The notes: generated by a model from the sequence alone, not told the origin. Shown: positions 24,449 through 37,890, counted from the stretch's first letter. The stretch is DNA of 64,000 bases from Saururus chinensis (GCA_035235625.1 CP141149.1:27583753-27647752); one strand, 5' to 3'. Made by a program: numbers and translations.

Positions 24449-26289
24449 TGTAATGCCCCTGATTTTCTATAATTTTTTGTGATTTTTTTGTTATTTTTAT
24501 GGTCATTTTCGGCGGGAAAATGTAATGCTTCAGAGTATTTATATTTGTGTTTTTACCCCGTATTTATACCCGTAGAGTTAAGTGCGGGGCTTAGTAAGAG
24601 GCTGCGGGCCTCGCTGCGTGCTTTCAGTGCGAGTTTTGGACATATAATACGTAAACAGGAGGTTAACGCGTGATGGGGATATAAGTGGAAAAAATAAAAA
24701 GAAGTTATATAAATATCAAATCTGAAGATCGGATTCCATGAGCTTCCAGTAACTTTTTTTATGTACAGTGAGTTTTAGAAAACCCTGAGTGTGATTCTGG
24801 TCGCTCCGTTCTCCCTCCTTCGTCATCGGATTCTATCGATTCTTGCCTAGATTTTTTTTACCTCACTACCACGAGTCTGTAGTTACTGGCTATGACCGCC
24901 GCCATGGCCTCTTCTCTCCTCTACGAGGTACCAAACTTTTCTTCAGTTTTTCTCTCCTTCAAATCTTGTTTTTGAGCCGTGGGGTACGATTTTGATGTCG
25001 TTAGTGGCTGCCCTCATCTAGACTTATGTTTGTTTAGCCGCTAGGAACCCAAAGGCCTAGCTAGAGCTACCGCTATGCTTTCTTCGCTCCGTTGTGAGCT
25101 ACCGGTATTGTGGTCGGTTTTTATTCACATTTTTGTCTCACTGTTCGATGCATATTTTTGAGACGCCAGTGTTTCTGGTTGTCGTTCAGCCACTGGTCAA
25201 ACTATGTTCAACCTAACTCAAACCAGTGTCGGTTGGGGGTTACCGTTTTTGACCCCACTTCACCCCTATTGTCTTCCTCTGCCCGATTAGACGCTTTAGG
25301 TGCATCTTCGGTCGTTGCTATTGACGAGCTGTGGGCCATTTAGCCATCGTGGGTTTTGCCCTAGCTCAGCGACAGTGAGGGTCAACTCTACTTGGCCCGA
25401 TTATGCCTCAGCTCGGAATGGGTAACTTGCCTTTGCCATATACTATGCGAGATGCACAACTACTTGCACCAAATGTGTTAGTTGTGGGTGGCGATTGGCA
25501 ATGTCGCCGCTTCGATCAGCCACCACTTTCTGGCCCTAGCTTTGTTGACCCTTTGTAGGCCTTGGGCTGCCACTATCTAACCCATTTCCCCCTAGAGTGA
25601 CACTTTTTGGCTGCATGTGCATGTGGTCACGCGTATATTTCAGGGCTTTGGCTCCAGTTTTGCGTTGCTTAACCATTGGATGGCTCTATCACCATTTGAG
25701 TTGACCACTAGAGCCTCCTCCACCTCTCCTCTGTCCTTGAGCATCTCCTTATGCCCTTCGCCCTTATGTGGGCCCTTATTGATGCAAAATTGCCGTCATT
25801 GGGTGTTATTCTTGGCCGATTTTGATGTTGTGCGGCTGACCGAGTATTCCTCAGTCGTTGGCTGAGCTTCAGTGAGTACACCCTCGGCTTCTAGTTGCAC
25901 CGCCACTTATGTTGGCTCAATATTTCTCCTAGCTGCCCTAGTGTGCCGTCGTGGATCATAGATTTTGCTGCATTGATCCATGTCACCTCATTTAGCCGTG
26001 ATTTCTTTTGGCGCTTCCTAAACCCTCAGGACATCAACTCTTTAAACTTGGCAAAGCTTTTGACTGCCAATTTTGCCGCCGCCACCACTACCACTATCGT
26101 GTGCTTATCATCAAACGACATGATTACAAGGTAGGAAAACTTTGAACTCGTAATTTCATGATAACATATTTTGAATAAGTAGCAACATGCTAGGACTATA
26201 TGATTGAATGCTAGATTATGATATGTTTGTATGATGTAAGAAGATGAATTATGTCATGTTGAAATGTATATAACATGTATGTTAGCTAT

Positions 26290-26530
26290 AAGTATGTTTG
26301 AAGTATGTATGTAGTAGTGATGGTTAGCGTGTATGTTTGTAAGCTTTGTATATTGATTGAGTATGTGCTAGTAATGGCTAGCGTGTTTGTTAGTAAGCTT
26401 CGTATGTAGATTGAGTATGTGCTAGTGATGGCTAGGAAGTATATTGGTAAGCTATGTGTATAGGTATGTATGTATGTACTAGTGATGACTAGCGAATATG
26501 TTAGTAAGTTATGTATTTGCTAGTGATAAA
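26290..26530 (+). repeat. Tandem repeat, about 60-bp unit, inside LTR family 2
   Basis: Units share GTGCTAGTGATGGCTAG and TTAGTAAGCTATGTAT-type halves, repeated about four times with drift. Confidence 0.65.
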
Positions 26531-27649
26531 TATACATATATTTGACAGTTATTTACCTATGGTATGGATATGCGTATTTGCATGTGGGTAAAGGTATGGA
26601 TTTGGATATGAATGTGTAAGCGTATTAAGGATGACAGAGGATATGAGTATAACGGGCGGAGATTGGAGTTGATTGTTTTAGATTAGAGCGCATATTGGGG
26701 GATTGTTAGATAGTAAGAGTGTGCATAATTATATAAGCATAATGTATAAATTATGAAGTAAAAATTAAACATAATAAGTGAGGTATAAATAAGATGGTGA
26801 TAACTAAGTTTGACTTTGAGGAGCTTAGTTTGATGATGTTTGTGTAAGATATTTTAGTTATAAGGTATATGGCGGAGTATGTAAAATTGTAAGGATTTGA
26901 TGTACGATGAGTTATGATCATGACATGGAAGTGAAGTCTACTACCCTGACGTATTGGGGTTTCCGATCGGGCTCAGCTTTGGTTTGCTCAGTGGAGCACA
27001 GTATGTTTGAGAGTTTGGTGGGATAATTGTACCGCATAAATTACTTAATTCAAACTTGAATTATAAATACAACTAATGATAGTGTTGTGAGTTTGAGACC
27101 TAAGGGTTTCAACGGATTAAGTTCCGTGTTTGAGCTAGCCGATAATGAGTCAGCTGAGTATTTCTTGTGTCTTGCCATGGTGTTTATCTTGCGGGATGTT
27201 GTCTATGTGGTGTATAGAATACCGGATGTCTGATGCTTTGTTGAGAGCAATGTATGTTTCCGATTTAGTCTGTGTGTTGTATGAAGCCCAGACGTCTAAT
27301 GCACTGTTGAGAGTGATATATGTTTTTTATTTGGTCTGTGTGCTGTATAAGCCTAGAAGTTTGATGCTATGTTGAGAGCGTTGTATGATTCTGCCTAAGA
27401 ATGACATTGTATGATTCTGCCCAAGAGTAGCACTGTATGATTATGCCAAAGAGTGACACAGTATGATTTATGCCCAAGAGTGGCATTGACACTATAAGAC
27501 TCATTATGATGGAAAATTATATGGCCCTAAAGTATGGGTGTTTGTGTTTATGTTTGCACGCTCAGGCGAGTAGTATCATCGACCTACTCACCGGAGGTTA
27601 AGGTGATGCCCCAGTGGCATTCTTTTCTATTTCAATGTTAGAGCTTATT

Positions 27650-28060
27650 AGTTGTAATGAGTTTCTATGAACGAAAATATGTGTACGACTGTAAGAGTAC
27701 AAGTATGAGTACGACTGTAAGAGTATGACTACGATTGTAAGAGTATGAGTATGAACACGACTGTAAGAGTATAAGTATGAGCAAGACTCTAAGAGTACGA
27801 TTCTAAGTAAGATTGTACGAGTAAGGTCATACAAGTATGTGTAAGTTATATGAGTAAGCATATGATTGTACGAGTAAGGTCGTACAAGAATGTGTAAATT
27901 ATATAAGTGTATGACTGTATGAGTAAGGTCATACGAGTAAGTATAAAATTGTACGAGTAAGGTCGTACAAGTATGTGTAAATTATATGAGTAAGTGTATG
28001 ATTGTACGAGTAAGGTCGTACAGGTATGTGTAAGCTATTTAAGTAAACGTACGGTGGTAT
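27650..28060 (+). repeat. Tandem repeats of GTAC/GTAAG words inside LTR family 2
   Basis: The first half repeats ACGACTGTAAGAGTATGAGT-like units. The second half repeats ATTGTACGAGTAAGGTCGTA followed by CAAGTATGTGTAAATTATAT, with a period of about 55-60 bp and four to five copies. Confidence 0.75.
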
Positions 28061-28810
28061 GAGTAAGTTTCTATGACTCTGATTAAGAGTGTATATGTGA
28101 GATTGGTTGATGGTATGATTTTAGCATGATGATATGCGTGATTATATGTGTATGAGCATGATTATAATATGCTTATTTGCTTCATGTTTGAGTTGCATGA
28201 ACGCATCTATGTATAAACTTACTGAGTTTACTATTTAGAACTCTTATTTTACGTATTTTCTTACTAAGTATGAAAATATTCATTATCCTATTTTTTAGAC
28301 CCGTTGTTCGGGAAGCTTTTGCAGGTTTGTGACGGAGAGCTCCTAGAGATAGATGCTCGTTTCCATGGTGGATTGATTCCCTTGGACTCAGGTATATACT
28401 TGACTCGCTGCGAGTATTATTTTGTGCTACGATCTAATATATTGGGTGAGACGAGAATTTAAGATGTTTATCTTTGTGGACTTGTAATTTGGATTAGAGT
28501 GTGGACTGTTATGGGACTTGCACTTAGGGATGTCTGTGAAGAATTTGTATTTAAAGTCTATTATCATAGTAATTTATTCGTACGTTTATTTTCAAGTAAC
28601 GCCTAATGATGTTTGGTTTGGTCGTACGATATTTATTTGAATAAGTAAATTTTGTATTAGGAAAAAAACTAACATGTTATGTTTTAAATTATAAACTATT
28701 TTCACAGGTTTTGTCTTTGTCATTTTTCCCGATTTATAGCCATTATGTTGCAAATTTTTTTTTGTAAAATTTAAGGAAAATGTATGAAAAACCTCCGGCG
28801 TTACAACCAG

Positions 28811-29186
28811 GCAGGTGGCTTGGTCCTTCTGAATATGCTCCAAAGCGGCCTACTAGCGGTCAACCGATGCTCGCAAATCATTTCGAAGTTTTTGGAGGAA
28901 GAGTCACTATGATTCAACCACTTGGCTTTAGATGGCGAAGAGAGCAGCAAGCATTCGGTCCCAATCTCTAACTGGCGGAATGGCAGCGACCGATGTAGGG
29001 TCTCTTTTAGGGGCATTTTTTGGTGACACCTCATCAGGGGCCTTTTGATTTCACCACTCATAGACTAGATTGGTTGCCATGGAGGAGGGCGTTGAGCGGC
29101 TATGATACCATTGTTATGCCCCTTTTGTCGTGAATGTTGAATTGAAGGGTGAAAGGGAGATGAGAGGAGGGAATTGATGGACGAAG
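28811..29186 (-). mobile_element. Remnant of an older retrotransposon: leader region, primer-binding site and LTR edge
   Basis: On the minus strand, 29110-29098 reads TGGTATCATAGCC, one mismatch from the plant initiator-Met tRNA primer-binding site TGGTATCAGAGC. It directly follows an LTR edge ending GGGGCATAACA (29112 onward on the + strand, TGTTATGCCCC). The LTR side is interrupted at 29187 by the family-1 solo LTR and resumes at 38308. The inner side (28811-29095, continued at 24214-24443) looks like a decayed leader/gag start (minus-strand VRDWDRMLAALF-like words). The rest of the element is missing. Confidence 0.5.
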
Positions 29187-30059
29187 TGTCACACCCTGGC
29201 ACAGCCTGACCTGAGCTGAACCTAGTCCAAGGGCCAGTCAAGCGTGCAAGGGTGACAGGGGATTAACGTATATTGAAAGATTTAGCCCATCGAATGGACA
29301 ATCCACATAATGGTGTAGCGTACCTAATGCCCTTTAAGGAAGAGTAATAAGGATAACAAAGAAAATCATAGTCCTTATACAAACCCACATAATAATCTCT
29401 AAAGCTTACACATACCTCAAAATCAGAAAAGTTAAGACAAGTCTAAGAATAATAGATAGACTTGAGCATAATACATAATCCATCATATAATATTTTTTAG
29501 TATAAAAAACAAGAAGATCAAAAAAGAAAACATCATCAGAATGCCATGAAGGCTAATCCCATGAGTATTCATGGCGTTCCTCATATAAGGTATCTTGCAT
29601 GTCTACGCGTCGCACCATGCAGCCCCAAAATAAATCATTAAAAACGGTGAGTACAAAACTCAGTAATGGGTTGAAAGTGGTAATATAAATCAGAAAATCA
29701 TCACGACACAACATCATGGTAATTCAGATCTATAAATGACATAGTATACTCTTTTCTGATCATCCCGTTCTTAAACCCCTATTTATCCATGAGTCAAAGA
29801 TTTGACATGCATATAATACATATATCAAGTCAGGGCATACATGATCACATTATGACTTAGCATCTATCTGCATAAGTAGTGATCCTTATCTAATCACAAT
29901 CAATCATAATATCACAGAAAATCCATATGAAAAATATTTTTCCCTCACTTTTTAATTATACAACCATATTACATAAACCTGCATGATAGTGTCTCGATCA
30001 CAAAATTTAAATTATACATTCATATCACATAAACCGCATAGTAATGTCTCAATCATACT

Positions 30060-31032
30060 TAGGGGTGTCATTAGGTAGGGTATGGGTCGGGTAAGGCTTT
30101 ACCCACTTCCAAAAATTTTACCCATACCCTACCCACTACCTATTACTCATCGGGTAAATGGGCGGGTAACAGGTAAATGGTCAACAGATCAATAAATAAT
30201 AAATAATATAAAATAAATCATTATAAATTATTTATATTTTTAAAAACCTATCCAATGTATCACAAGTTCTATTTAATAAGGACATAAGCAATATTGCATA
30301 CACGAGCCTTACATTTTATACAAAAAAATAATATAATAAGAATCTAACACCTTATATATACATATAAAAAAAATTAAGACTTTAAAGTAGTTTTCATTAC
30401 TCCAAAGTCCTTCGATCATCATATCAAAATGCTATGAGATACAAGATTAATCTCGTTAGATATATAAACTTTACTCTTCCGATCAGCTATAACAAAGTAA
30501 AAGCTGAGTACTTATCAAAACCAAAAAACATGACATAAAAAACTAAAAATAAAATTCTCACTACTTAACACAAAATTTCCTCACTTATCATTCACTTTCA
30601 TACTACGATTCATCGAGGATAAAACTTATATTTATTTTTTAAGATACACACTTTATACAACAAGCATAACGTACGAAAACACAAAAGATTGACCACATTT
30701 TCTTCCATTTTCTTAATTATAAGATTGCATTATAAATTTATATATATTTCTTAAAAGTCTATCCAATGTTTCACAATGAAAGTACAAAATGTTTCATATG
30801 CAAGACATTCTCCTTGGGCAATATATGCAACTATGTCTTTATATATGATTCATGTAATGGTTAATGGGTAACGGGTATGGATAAAAGGTTACCCATGCCC
30901 TACCCGCATAATAAATGGGCGGATAAAATTACCTACTTATTTACCCATTACCCATTTATCAATTACCCACCCATAAATTTTGGATCAGGTGAGCGGGTGA
31001 GGCGGGTAAATGGTTACCCATTGATAGCCCTA
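30060..31032. mobile_element. hAT-like non-autonomous element with 8-bp target duplication
   Basis: Ends are TAGGGGTGTCATTAGGTAGG and, at the right, GTTACCCATTGATAGCCCTA, an imperfect inverted pair of the common plant hAT type. Subterminal GGGTAA/TTACCC words are abundant. Flanks are ATCATACT (30052-30059) and ATCACACT (31033-31040), matching in 7 of 8 bases. No transposase frame; 973 bp, AT-rich core. Confidence 0.85.
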
Positions 31033-32399
31033 ATCACACTAATCTAACATGCATATCCACAAACAGAGAAAATAAACATGCTCCTCTAGGTAGGAGCCAT
31101 CGAGCAGCCCCATGTCAGATAGACCTCCTGTCACACCCCGGCACCGCCCGACCCAAGTTGAACTTGGTCCAAGGACCGGCCAAGTGCGTATGGGCGACAT
31201 AATTGAAAGAGATTAATGGATAGCAAAATACTTAGCCCATAATATGAGCAATTTAACTAGCGGAGTTACACACCACATACCCTTTGAGTAAGAGTAATAA
31301 GTAGAACAAAAAAGGACTTTAATTCAGAATTAGTCCACGAGTCTTAAACCTACATACTTATAAACATGATCCAACACACATGGCTCGAAACAAGGTCTCA
31401 AATAGATCTAAAACATAATATAAACACAAGTCTGAAAATCAGAACCACCATACATGATGTTCTATCATCATAACAGAGTAATTAGAAAGTCATGACAATG
31501 TCTAGAGGCAACCACACCTAATATCATGCCCTCCCCGACTGTTCCTCATATAGAGGGTCCTACCCGACTTCATGTCAAACCATGCAGCCCCAAAACAGAA
31601 ACAAAAAAAAAAGTGGGGTGAGTAAAACTTAGTAAGGTTTTGAATATAGCGACAATAATCAGAAAACCTTCACAACTTGGCAATATAGCAATTCATATCT
31701 ATAATTAACATGGTATACCATTTTTTGGTCATTCCCTTGTTAAACCCCTATTTATACATAAACATAAGAGTTAGCATGCATATGACACACCTATCAAGGT
31801 CAAGGCATAAATGATCAAGTCATAACCTAACATCCATCTTGTATAGGTAATAGTTCACATTTAATCAAATCAAACATAATAGCATGCATAATCCACATGA
31901 AAAGTATTTTTAACATACTTTCTGATCATGTAACTATGTCTCATAAACCCGCATAACAGTGTCTCAATCACACACTTTCTGATCATGCATTCATATCACA
32001 TAAACCTGCATAATAATGTCTCAATCACATATAATCACATAATGCAAATTAATATAATTCATTTATAAATCATTCACCATGCATGATAAGTGTCTTAATC
32101 ACACTTTTCTAAATCATGCATAATAAATTGTATCCATATGTGTCACATAGTCTCAAATATCTCTACACAACTTATGTAATCTGGGCATATATTCATCAAT
32201 AAATAGTAAATGTGTCCATCAAGGAGTAAACACAATCATTGTCACATAAGCTAAACATAGTCTGATTTCCTAACAGGAAACCTACGGCATTGTACGCTCT
32301 AGACACAGTTCGAATCCCTCATGAGAACTAAGATGTAGGGGTAGTCAGCCCCTTTGCTTGCCAAAGATAATGCACATTGAAAGTCCAAATACCCAAGAT

Positions 32400-32540
32400 A
32401 AACCTAGAGCATGTATGCTCGCCAAAGACAATTCTGGCCAAGAACGTCCAAATTCCTACATAGGGAACCTAGAGCAGTGAGTTCGCCAAAGACATCTCTG
32501 CAGTGGGGATAGTCCAAATTCTTACATAGGGAACCTAGAA
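32400..32540 (-). repeat. Short tandem repeat in the family-1 LTR
   Basis: Units of about 60 bp built on GGGAACCTAGAGCA, TTCGCCAAAGACA and TCCAAATTCCTACATA are repeated two to three times. Confidence 0.6.
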
Positions 32541-32940
32541 CACGTAGCTGGTGCATGAAGGCATACCACTCTGGGTGCTCAGTGTCCAGATGTGACTATC
32601 TCAATAAATCTCAACCACATTAACAATTCAAATTGACTCAACTCAACTTAGATCGACTCAACCCGGGGAGTATCCATATTCTACACAAGAACTCAGATCG
32701 AAATCATGTCCTTTCAGACTAACTGAGTTTCGATTGAGCCAACGATCGATTAATCCGGCACTCAATCTCACATCAATGCATACAATTAATCAACCATGGC
32801 TAAACATCAGTAAAATCTCATTCATGAAGTCCATTCATGATGTGTGCAATATGATGTATACGTGAGCATTCTCTATGTGAATTCCCACACATGGAAATTG
32901 CTCCCATTAGTCCCCTCATTTATCATAATTGAATCATAAA

Positions 32941-34776
32941 TGTGACGGCCGTCTCCTTTTTTTTATATCATCATAATGTTCAACACGCTCCGCCAACACA
33001 TGTGCGTCCGAAACACGACGGCCGTCGATGCGGATCACAGTCATATATGCCTTATATTAATCATAGGCATACCACGGAGTTATAGCACAACAAAATATTA
33101 ATAATAACATATTTCACACAAATCATGGACTTAGGTTCGTAGAGTTTGAAGTTTTACAAGCCTTACAAGTCTTCAGGCACATCATGCCCTTAATCTGCAG
33201 TCATGTAAATATTACATTTTTTTTTCCAAAATCAGAAAGCAGATAAATATCTGGGACACTACACGCCCTTCACCTTCGCCCTCGCTGCATTACCTGCAGA
33301 ATCTGGGGGTGGGTGAGTATTTTAAAATACTCAGCAGGTTGATTTAAAATCTGACAGAGATGCTAAGCAGAAATCTGTTTGAAATCCCTACAACATTTTC
33401 TTTAGAAACCTTTATCACAATAAATTATGCAGAAAACACAATGATTCCAAATCACAACAAATCCACAAGCCGCGACACCCTACGGCCTACCCTCGGCGCT
33501 CATGGGGCAAACGAGGGCCACTTAGGGACAGAGCTTTCCCACGATGCTCTACCCTATGCGCGCCGCTTGCCGATTATTTTTCTCGGCGGGCATCATCACT
33601 CTATGATTATTCCGGGTTCTTAAGCCCATGAATTAATCATCACATCGTTCAAACACAACAACATCCATGCTAAAACAGTTCAATACATAGCATGTCTTCC
33701 ATAAATCAGTCACATAAGCTTAATCATGCGTAAAGAAGTTATACTAAGCACACATTTAGAGTTTAAAGTCCCCTACTTTAACCCTTGGTTATAAATTCGT
33801 AACAGTAGAAGCCTCAAATAATGAAACCGACCCCACCACAGCGTCCAGAATGTTAAATTCTGTAGGAAACGCCTTTTGGATCGCTCGATTCGGACTTAAA
33901 ATGAGTGAGAAATGAAGAATAGAAGTTTCTGAATGTGGGAGAAAAATGGGAAAACGTGGGAGAGAATTCTTCTCTTTCTTTCTGGATGTCAAGGATGCTA
34001 TTTATAGAAGAATTGGATAGATGTGAGGCTGACACGTGTCAACCCTATCTGCTTTGTCAGCAATCCTATCCGCTTTGTCAGCAATCCTATCCGCTTTGTC
34101 AGCAATCCTATCCACTATCAATCTTATCCGCTTTGTCAGCAATCATATCCACTATCAATCCTATCTACTTTGTCAGTAAGCCTATCCACTATCGATCTTA
34201 TCCGCTTTGTCAGCAATCTTATCCACTATCAATCTTATCCGTTTTGTAAGCAGTCCTATCCACTGCGTCGTTGATCATATCCAAAAAGATATTATTTTAT
34301 TCAAATAAAATCTTAACCTCAAAACGCGATAACTTTCAACCTTGACGTTGGAATCGCACGCCCTTGATACCGATGGACTCATGTCGACGAACCCATCGAA
34401 ATAAGACAAAAACATGGGTAGGTCATCCCGCACTTTCTAAGTGGGTCCCGCCCATATGACATTTTTTCCGAGGTCGGAATTGTGCGTTCCTAGTACCGAT
34501 AAACTCGTATCGACGAGCCGTTCGAAATTAGACCACACATGGGTAGGTTATCTCGCACTTTTAAAGTGGGTCCCGCCCATGTGGCATGCTTCCCGAGGTT
34601 GTAACTTTCGTTCTCGAACTCCGTTTTGTGTGTTCTTCGATTCGTTACACTCGTTACTCCGAGCTCTACCCGGATACGGGGATTTCACCTAATGAAATCC
34701 CCTAACACTAATTTTAAAATTACTAAATTACCCTTAACATCCCGGGTTAGGCAAAACCGAAAAACGGGTCGTTACA
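32941..34776 (-). mobile_element. Solo LTR, family 3 (1.84 kb), nested in the inner family-1 LTR
   Basis: The + strand starts TGTGACGGCCGTC and ends ACGGGTCGTTACA, so on its own strand it reads TGTAACGACCCG...GGCCGTCACA. ATAAA flanks it exactly on both sides (32936-32940 and 34777-34781). No coding domain. It carries a 21-bp tandem array and two to three copies of a 130-140-bp block (AAAGTGGGTCCCGCCCAT, then CCGAGGT, then ACTCGTATCGACGA). Confidence 0.87.
34042..34268 (-). repeat. 21-bp tandem array with 42-bp higher-order form
   Basis: CTATCCGCTTTGTCAGCAAT recurs three times in direct succession. It then alternates with CTATCCACTATCAAT to form 42-bp units, in the U3-like part of the family-3 LTR. 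Confidence 0.85.
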
Positions 34777-35680
34777 ATAAATAACCATGATTTCATAGTA
34801 AATTCCCCACACATGTGTGTTCATACATTTCCTAAGCACATGACCAATGTTTTGATATAAGCTCATAAGGTAATACTTGCATACTTAAACACATTTAAAT
34901 CATGATTACTAACTGAAATCTAAGGTGAAATCTACCATTAAATCATAAATTTGTTCATGTGAAATCAAATGCTTAACTTCTACAAGCATGTTAAGTCTGC
35001 ACATGAAGCTATAACATAATAACATCATCCACCCACAGTCCATTCTCATTATAAGTTGACATATCTTATTATTTACCATGTAATATCCCTGCTAGAAACA
35101 TGCTTCAATCATAAGAATTTCATCATCCATAGATTCAAGATAAATGAATGTTAGTATGTATAACTATCAATATATACTTCTACATAACAAGCACTTAAAC
35201 ATACTCCATAAATCTCCATCATAAATTTTACACCCTTCCAGTAGCTTAATTCCAACATAAAACACTCCCCATAAATATTAGAATCATCAATTGGAGTAAA
35301 AACACCAAAGTGAGCATCAAAATCCAAAAATGGCAGAACTGCTGTATAGCTATCGATCGGCCCAATCTATCGGCCACTCTATTTAACTTTGAAAATCATA
35401 AATCAAACTCTAGATCTAGAGCTTAGGAGACATAAAAATGAAAATTTGAAGTTTAGGGTTTGAAATAAAGAAGTAAAATAATGATTAAATGGTTTGAAAT
35501 CGAATTGAATCAATGGAGAAAGATAGATTAAGAGAGGATTAGGAAAAAACCTTAATGATTAAACATTGATTAGGGAAGAACATACCTCTAATCACTTCTT
35601 CTTTAGGCCTAATTGGGGATTAGGCTCTAAAACAACATTGTACACCTTATTGCCAATTTGGAAATGGCTCAACCCCTTTC

Positions 35681-35690
35681 ATTTTATAGG
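35681..35690 (-). promoter_or_regulatory. LTR TATA box of the inner family-1 copy
   Basis: The minus strand reads CCTATAAAAT, 420 bp from the LTR start at 36110, matching the position of CTATAAAAGG in the other two copies. Confidence 0.55.
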
Positions 35691-37890
35691 TAAGGATGGG
35701 CTATACCTAATTAAAATTTGGGGTGATAATACAATTTTTAACTAGTATTAGGAAATTTATAAATTTAACCCAAAATTATGACCAAAAAAATCTAAAATTT
35801 TTTATAATGACTTATTTTGATGTCTGAGACATTTTGGACTAAAAACCCCAAATTTGACCGTGGGGCCCACATGGGGTCCCCCCAAAACCTAATTTTTGAG
35901 AAATTTGCAGAAATTTATAAAAATTCTCAAAAATTCACAATTGACTCAAATTCACTTAAAACACATAAATATAAAGCTGGTTTTGTTTAGAACCTTTGGA
36001 AAATACTCAAATTTTGAAAATAGTCGAGAACCGATCAGAATTAACATTAAATCACACAAAAGCAATTAAACAAAATGAATTTAAACCAGTTCAAGATCAA
36101 GGATCTTACACCTACTCTTCGAGGCTGAAGCCCTTGAGCAACACTTGCTCATCAAAGCCAAAGCCCTCGAGCAACCCTTGCCCTTTGAGCCTAAACTCCC
36201 GGGCAACCCCTGCCCATAAGAGCCGAAGCCTTCAAGCAGGCCTACTTGTCAAGATTGCAATCCCAAGCAACACATATGGTAAGCTGATGCACTGAGATAT
36301 ACTAGCTGGATTTCTAGGGTTTAGATAATCTCAATATGTCGGTCTCCTTATAGCATTTATGCTCACTCAACCCGGGGAGGATCCATGTTTCAATCAGGAA
36401 CTAAAATCGAAATCATGTCCTTTTAGACAAGCTAAGTTCCGATTAAGCCAACGATCGACTAATCCCAAAACGTAATCTCACATCATTGCATCCAATCGAT
36501 CAACCATGGCAAAACATTGATATAGCCTCATTCATGAAGTCCATTTCATGATGCATACAACATGATACATACGTAAACATTCTCTACGTTAATTCCAACA
36601 CATGGAATGTGCTCCCATCAGTCCCCACATTCATCATATTCGAGACACAAACAACCACGATTTTATAATAAATTCCCCACATGTGTATGTTCATACATTC
36701 TTAAGCACATGATCATGCTTTGACAATAGCTCACAAGGCAATACACACATGCTTTTGATAAAATTTAAACATAGTTCTTAACTAAAATCATGGGGAAATT
36801 CATTCACAACAATCAATTCAATCAAGTAAAGTCTAATGCTCAACTCCTACAAACATATTTAATCCACGCATGAAACTAGAACATAGTATCACCATTCACC
36901 CACAATTTATTCATACGATAAGAAGGCACATTAGATCATTGTCATACAATGACCTTGCTAGAAGCATGCTTAAACATAAGAAAATTAACCATAGCTTCAA
37001 GATAAATCATACTAACACGTCTAACCATCAACATGAACATTATAAACAACTCAAAACACTCCACGTGAACATTAGAAACAACATTTGGGAGTAAACATAC
37101 TGAAATAAGCATAGGAAATAAAATCCTCAAAATCTGTTGTGTAGCCGATTGATTGGCCTGCAAGGGCGTTCGATCGGCTAGCCTTAAAATCGGCCTGCAA
37201 TGTTGTTTGGCCGATCGATCGCCATAACAGCAAATCTGGTCTGTCTTCTCTATTTTGAAAACTAAACCGAGACAACATCAATCGAACTTTAAACTTCAAA
37301 TCAAGGTTATAAACTTCATAAAAATCTAATCAAAACTTCCAAAATATTAAATCTACTCATTTTCAATCAAAGCCCTAAAAAAGTAATAAAGAGATTACGT
37401 TTTTACTAATCTACCACTAGAGCACTAAACATGAAATCCATTGAAGAAAATACATCAAAAACCAAGATTTGAAACACAACAAACTTGAGGATTGAACCCA
37501 TTACCTTTCACCTCTTTTTGGGTCAAATTAGCTCCTTAATCTCCTTCGAAACCTACCCAAAAATGTAATTTTTGTTAATACCCACCTAAATCCGATTTAG
37601 AACTTGAAAATTATTCAAAAAATCTTAGATCTAGAGCTTTAGGGACTCAAAAATGATATTTTAAAAGCTAGAGTTTGAAATAAAGATGCAAATAAGTGAT
37701 TAAATGGCTTAAAATGAGATTAACAAATGGAGAAAGATGATAATAGAATAAGTTTATGAAAAACCCTTATAATTAAGGAAAGATTACAAAAATTTCACCT
37801 CAAATCACCTTCTACATTGGGCTAATGGAGATTAGGCCTCTTGATTCCCAGGCTCAGCCCTTTCCCAAATCGGAAAGAGGCCAACCCTTA

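Larger units (their letters stand above)
24449..28805 (+). mobile_element. Solo LTR, family 2 (4.36 kb), with perfect 5-bp target duplication
   Basis: Starts TGTAATGCCCCTGATTTTC, ends CCTCCGGCGTTACA, flanked on both sides by ACCAG. No internal retroviral-type genes are present. It carries several tandem blocks: GTGCTAGTGATGGCTAGCG units (26300-26530), GTATGATTCTGCCCAAGAGT units (27380-27490) and GAGTAAGGTCGTACAAGTAT units (27650-28060). At over 4 kb this is a very long LTR, which fits some plant Ty3-type lineages. A truncated relative in opposite orientation ends 235 bp upstream. Confidence 0.88.
31129..36110 (-). mobile_element. Solo LTR, family 1, inner copy (about 3.14 kb after removing a nested LTR)
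   Basis: The + strand starts TGTCACACCCCGGCACCGCC and ends AAGGATCTTACA. Flanks are CCTCC (31124-31128) and CCTAC (36111-36115), a target duplication with one change, lying inside the outer family-1 LTR. It is interrupted by a third LTR (32941-34776): CCCTCATTTATCATAATTGA before the insertion and AACCATGATTTCATAG after it correspond to the uninterrupted stretch at 36620-36670 in the outer copy. The TATA element is at 35681-35690 (minus). Confidence 0.85.

Noticed and set aside
33360..34692. Open frames of 83-104 codons
   Set aside because: They lie inside the nested LTRs; the repeated CQQSYPL peptide simply reflects the 21-bp tandem array.
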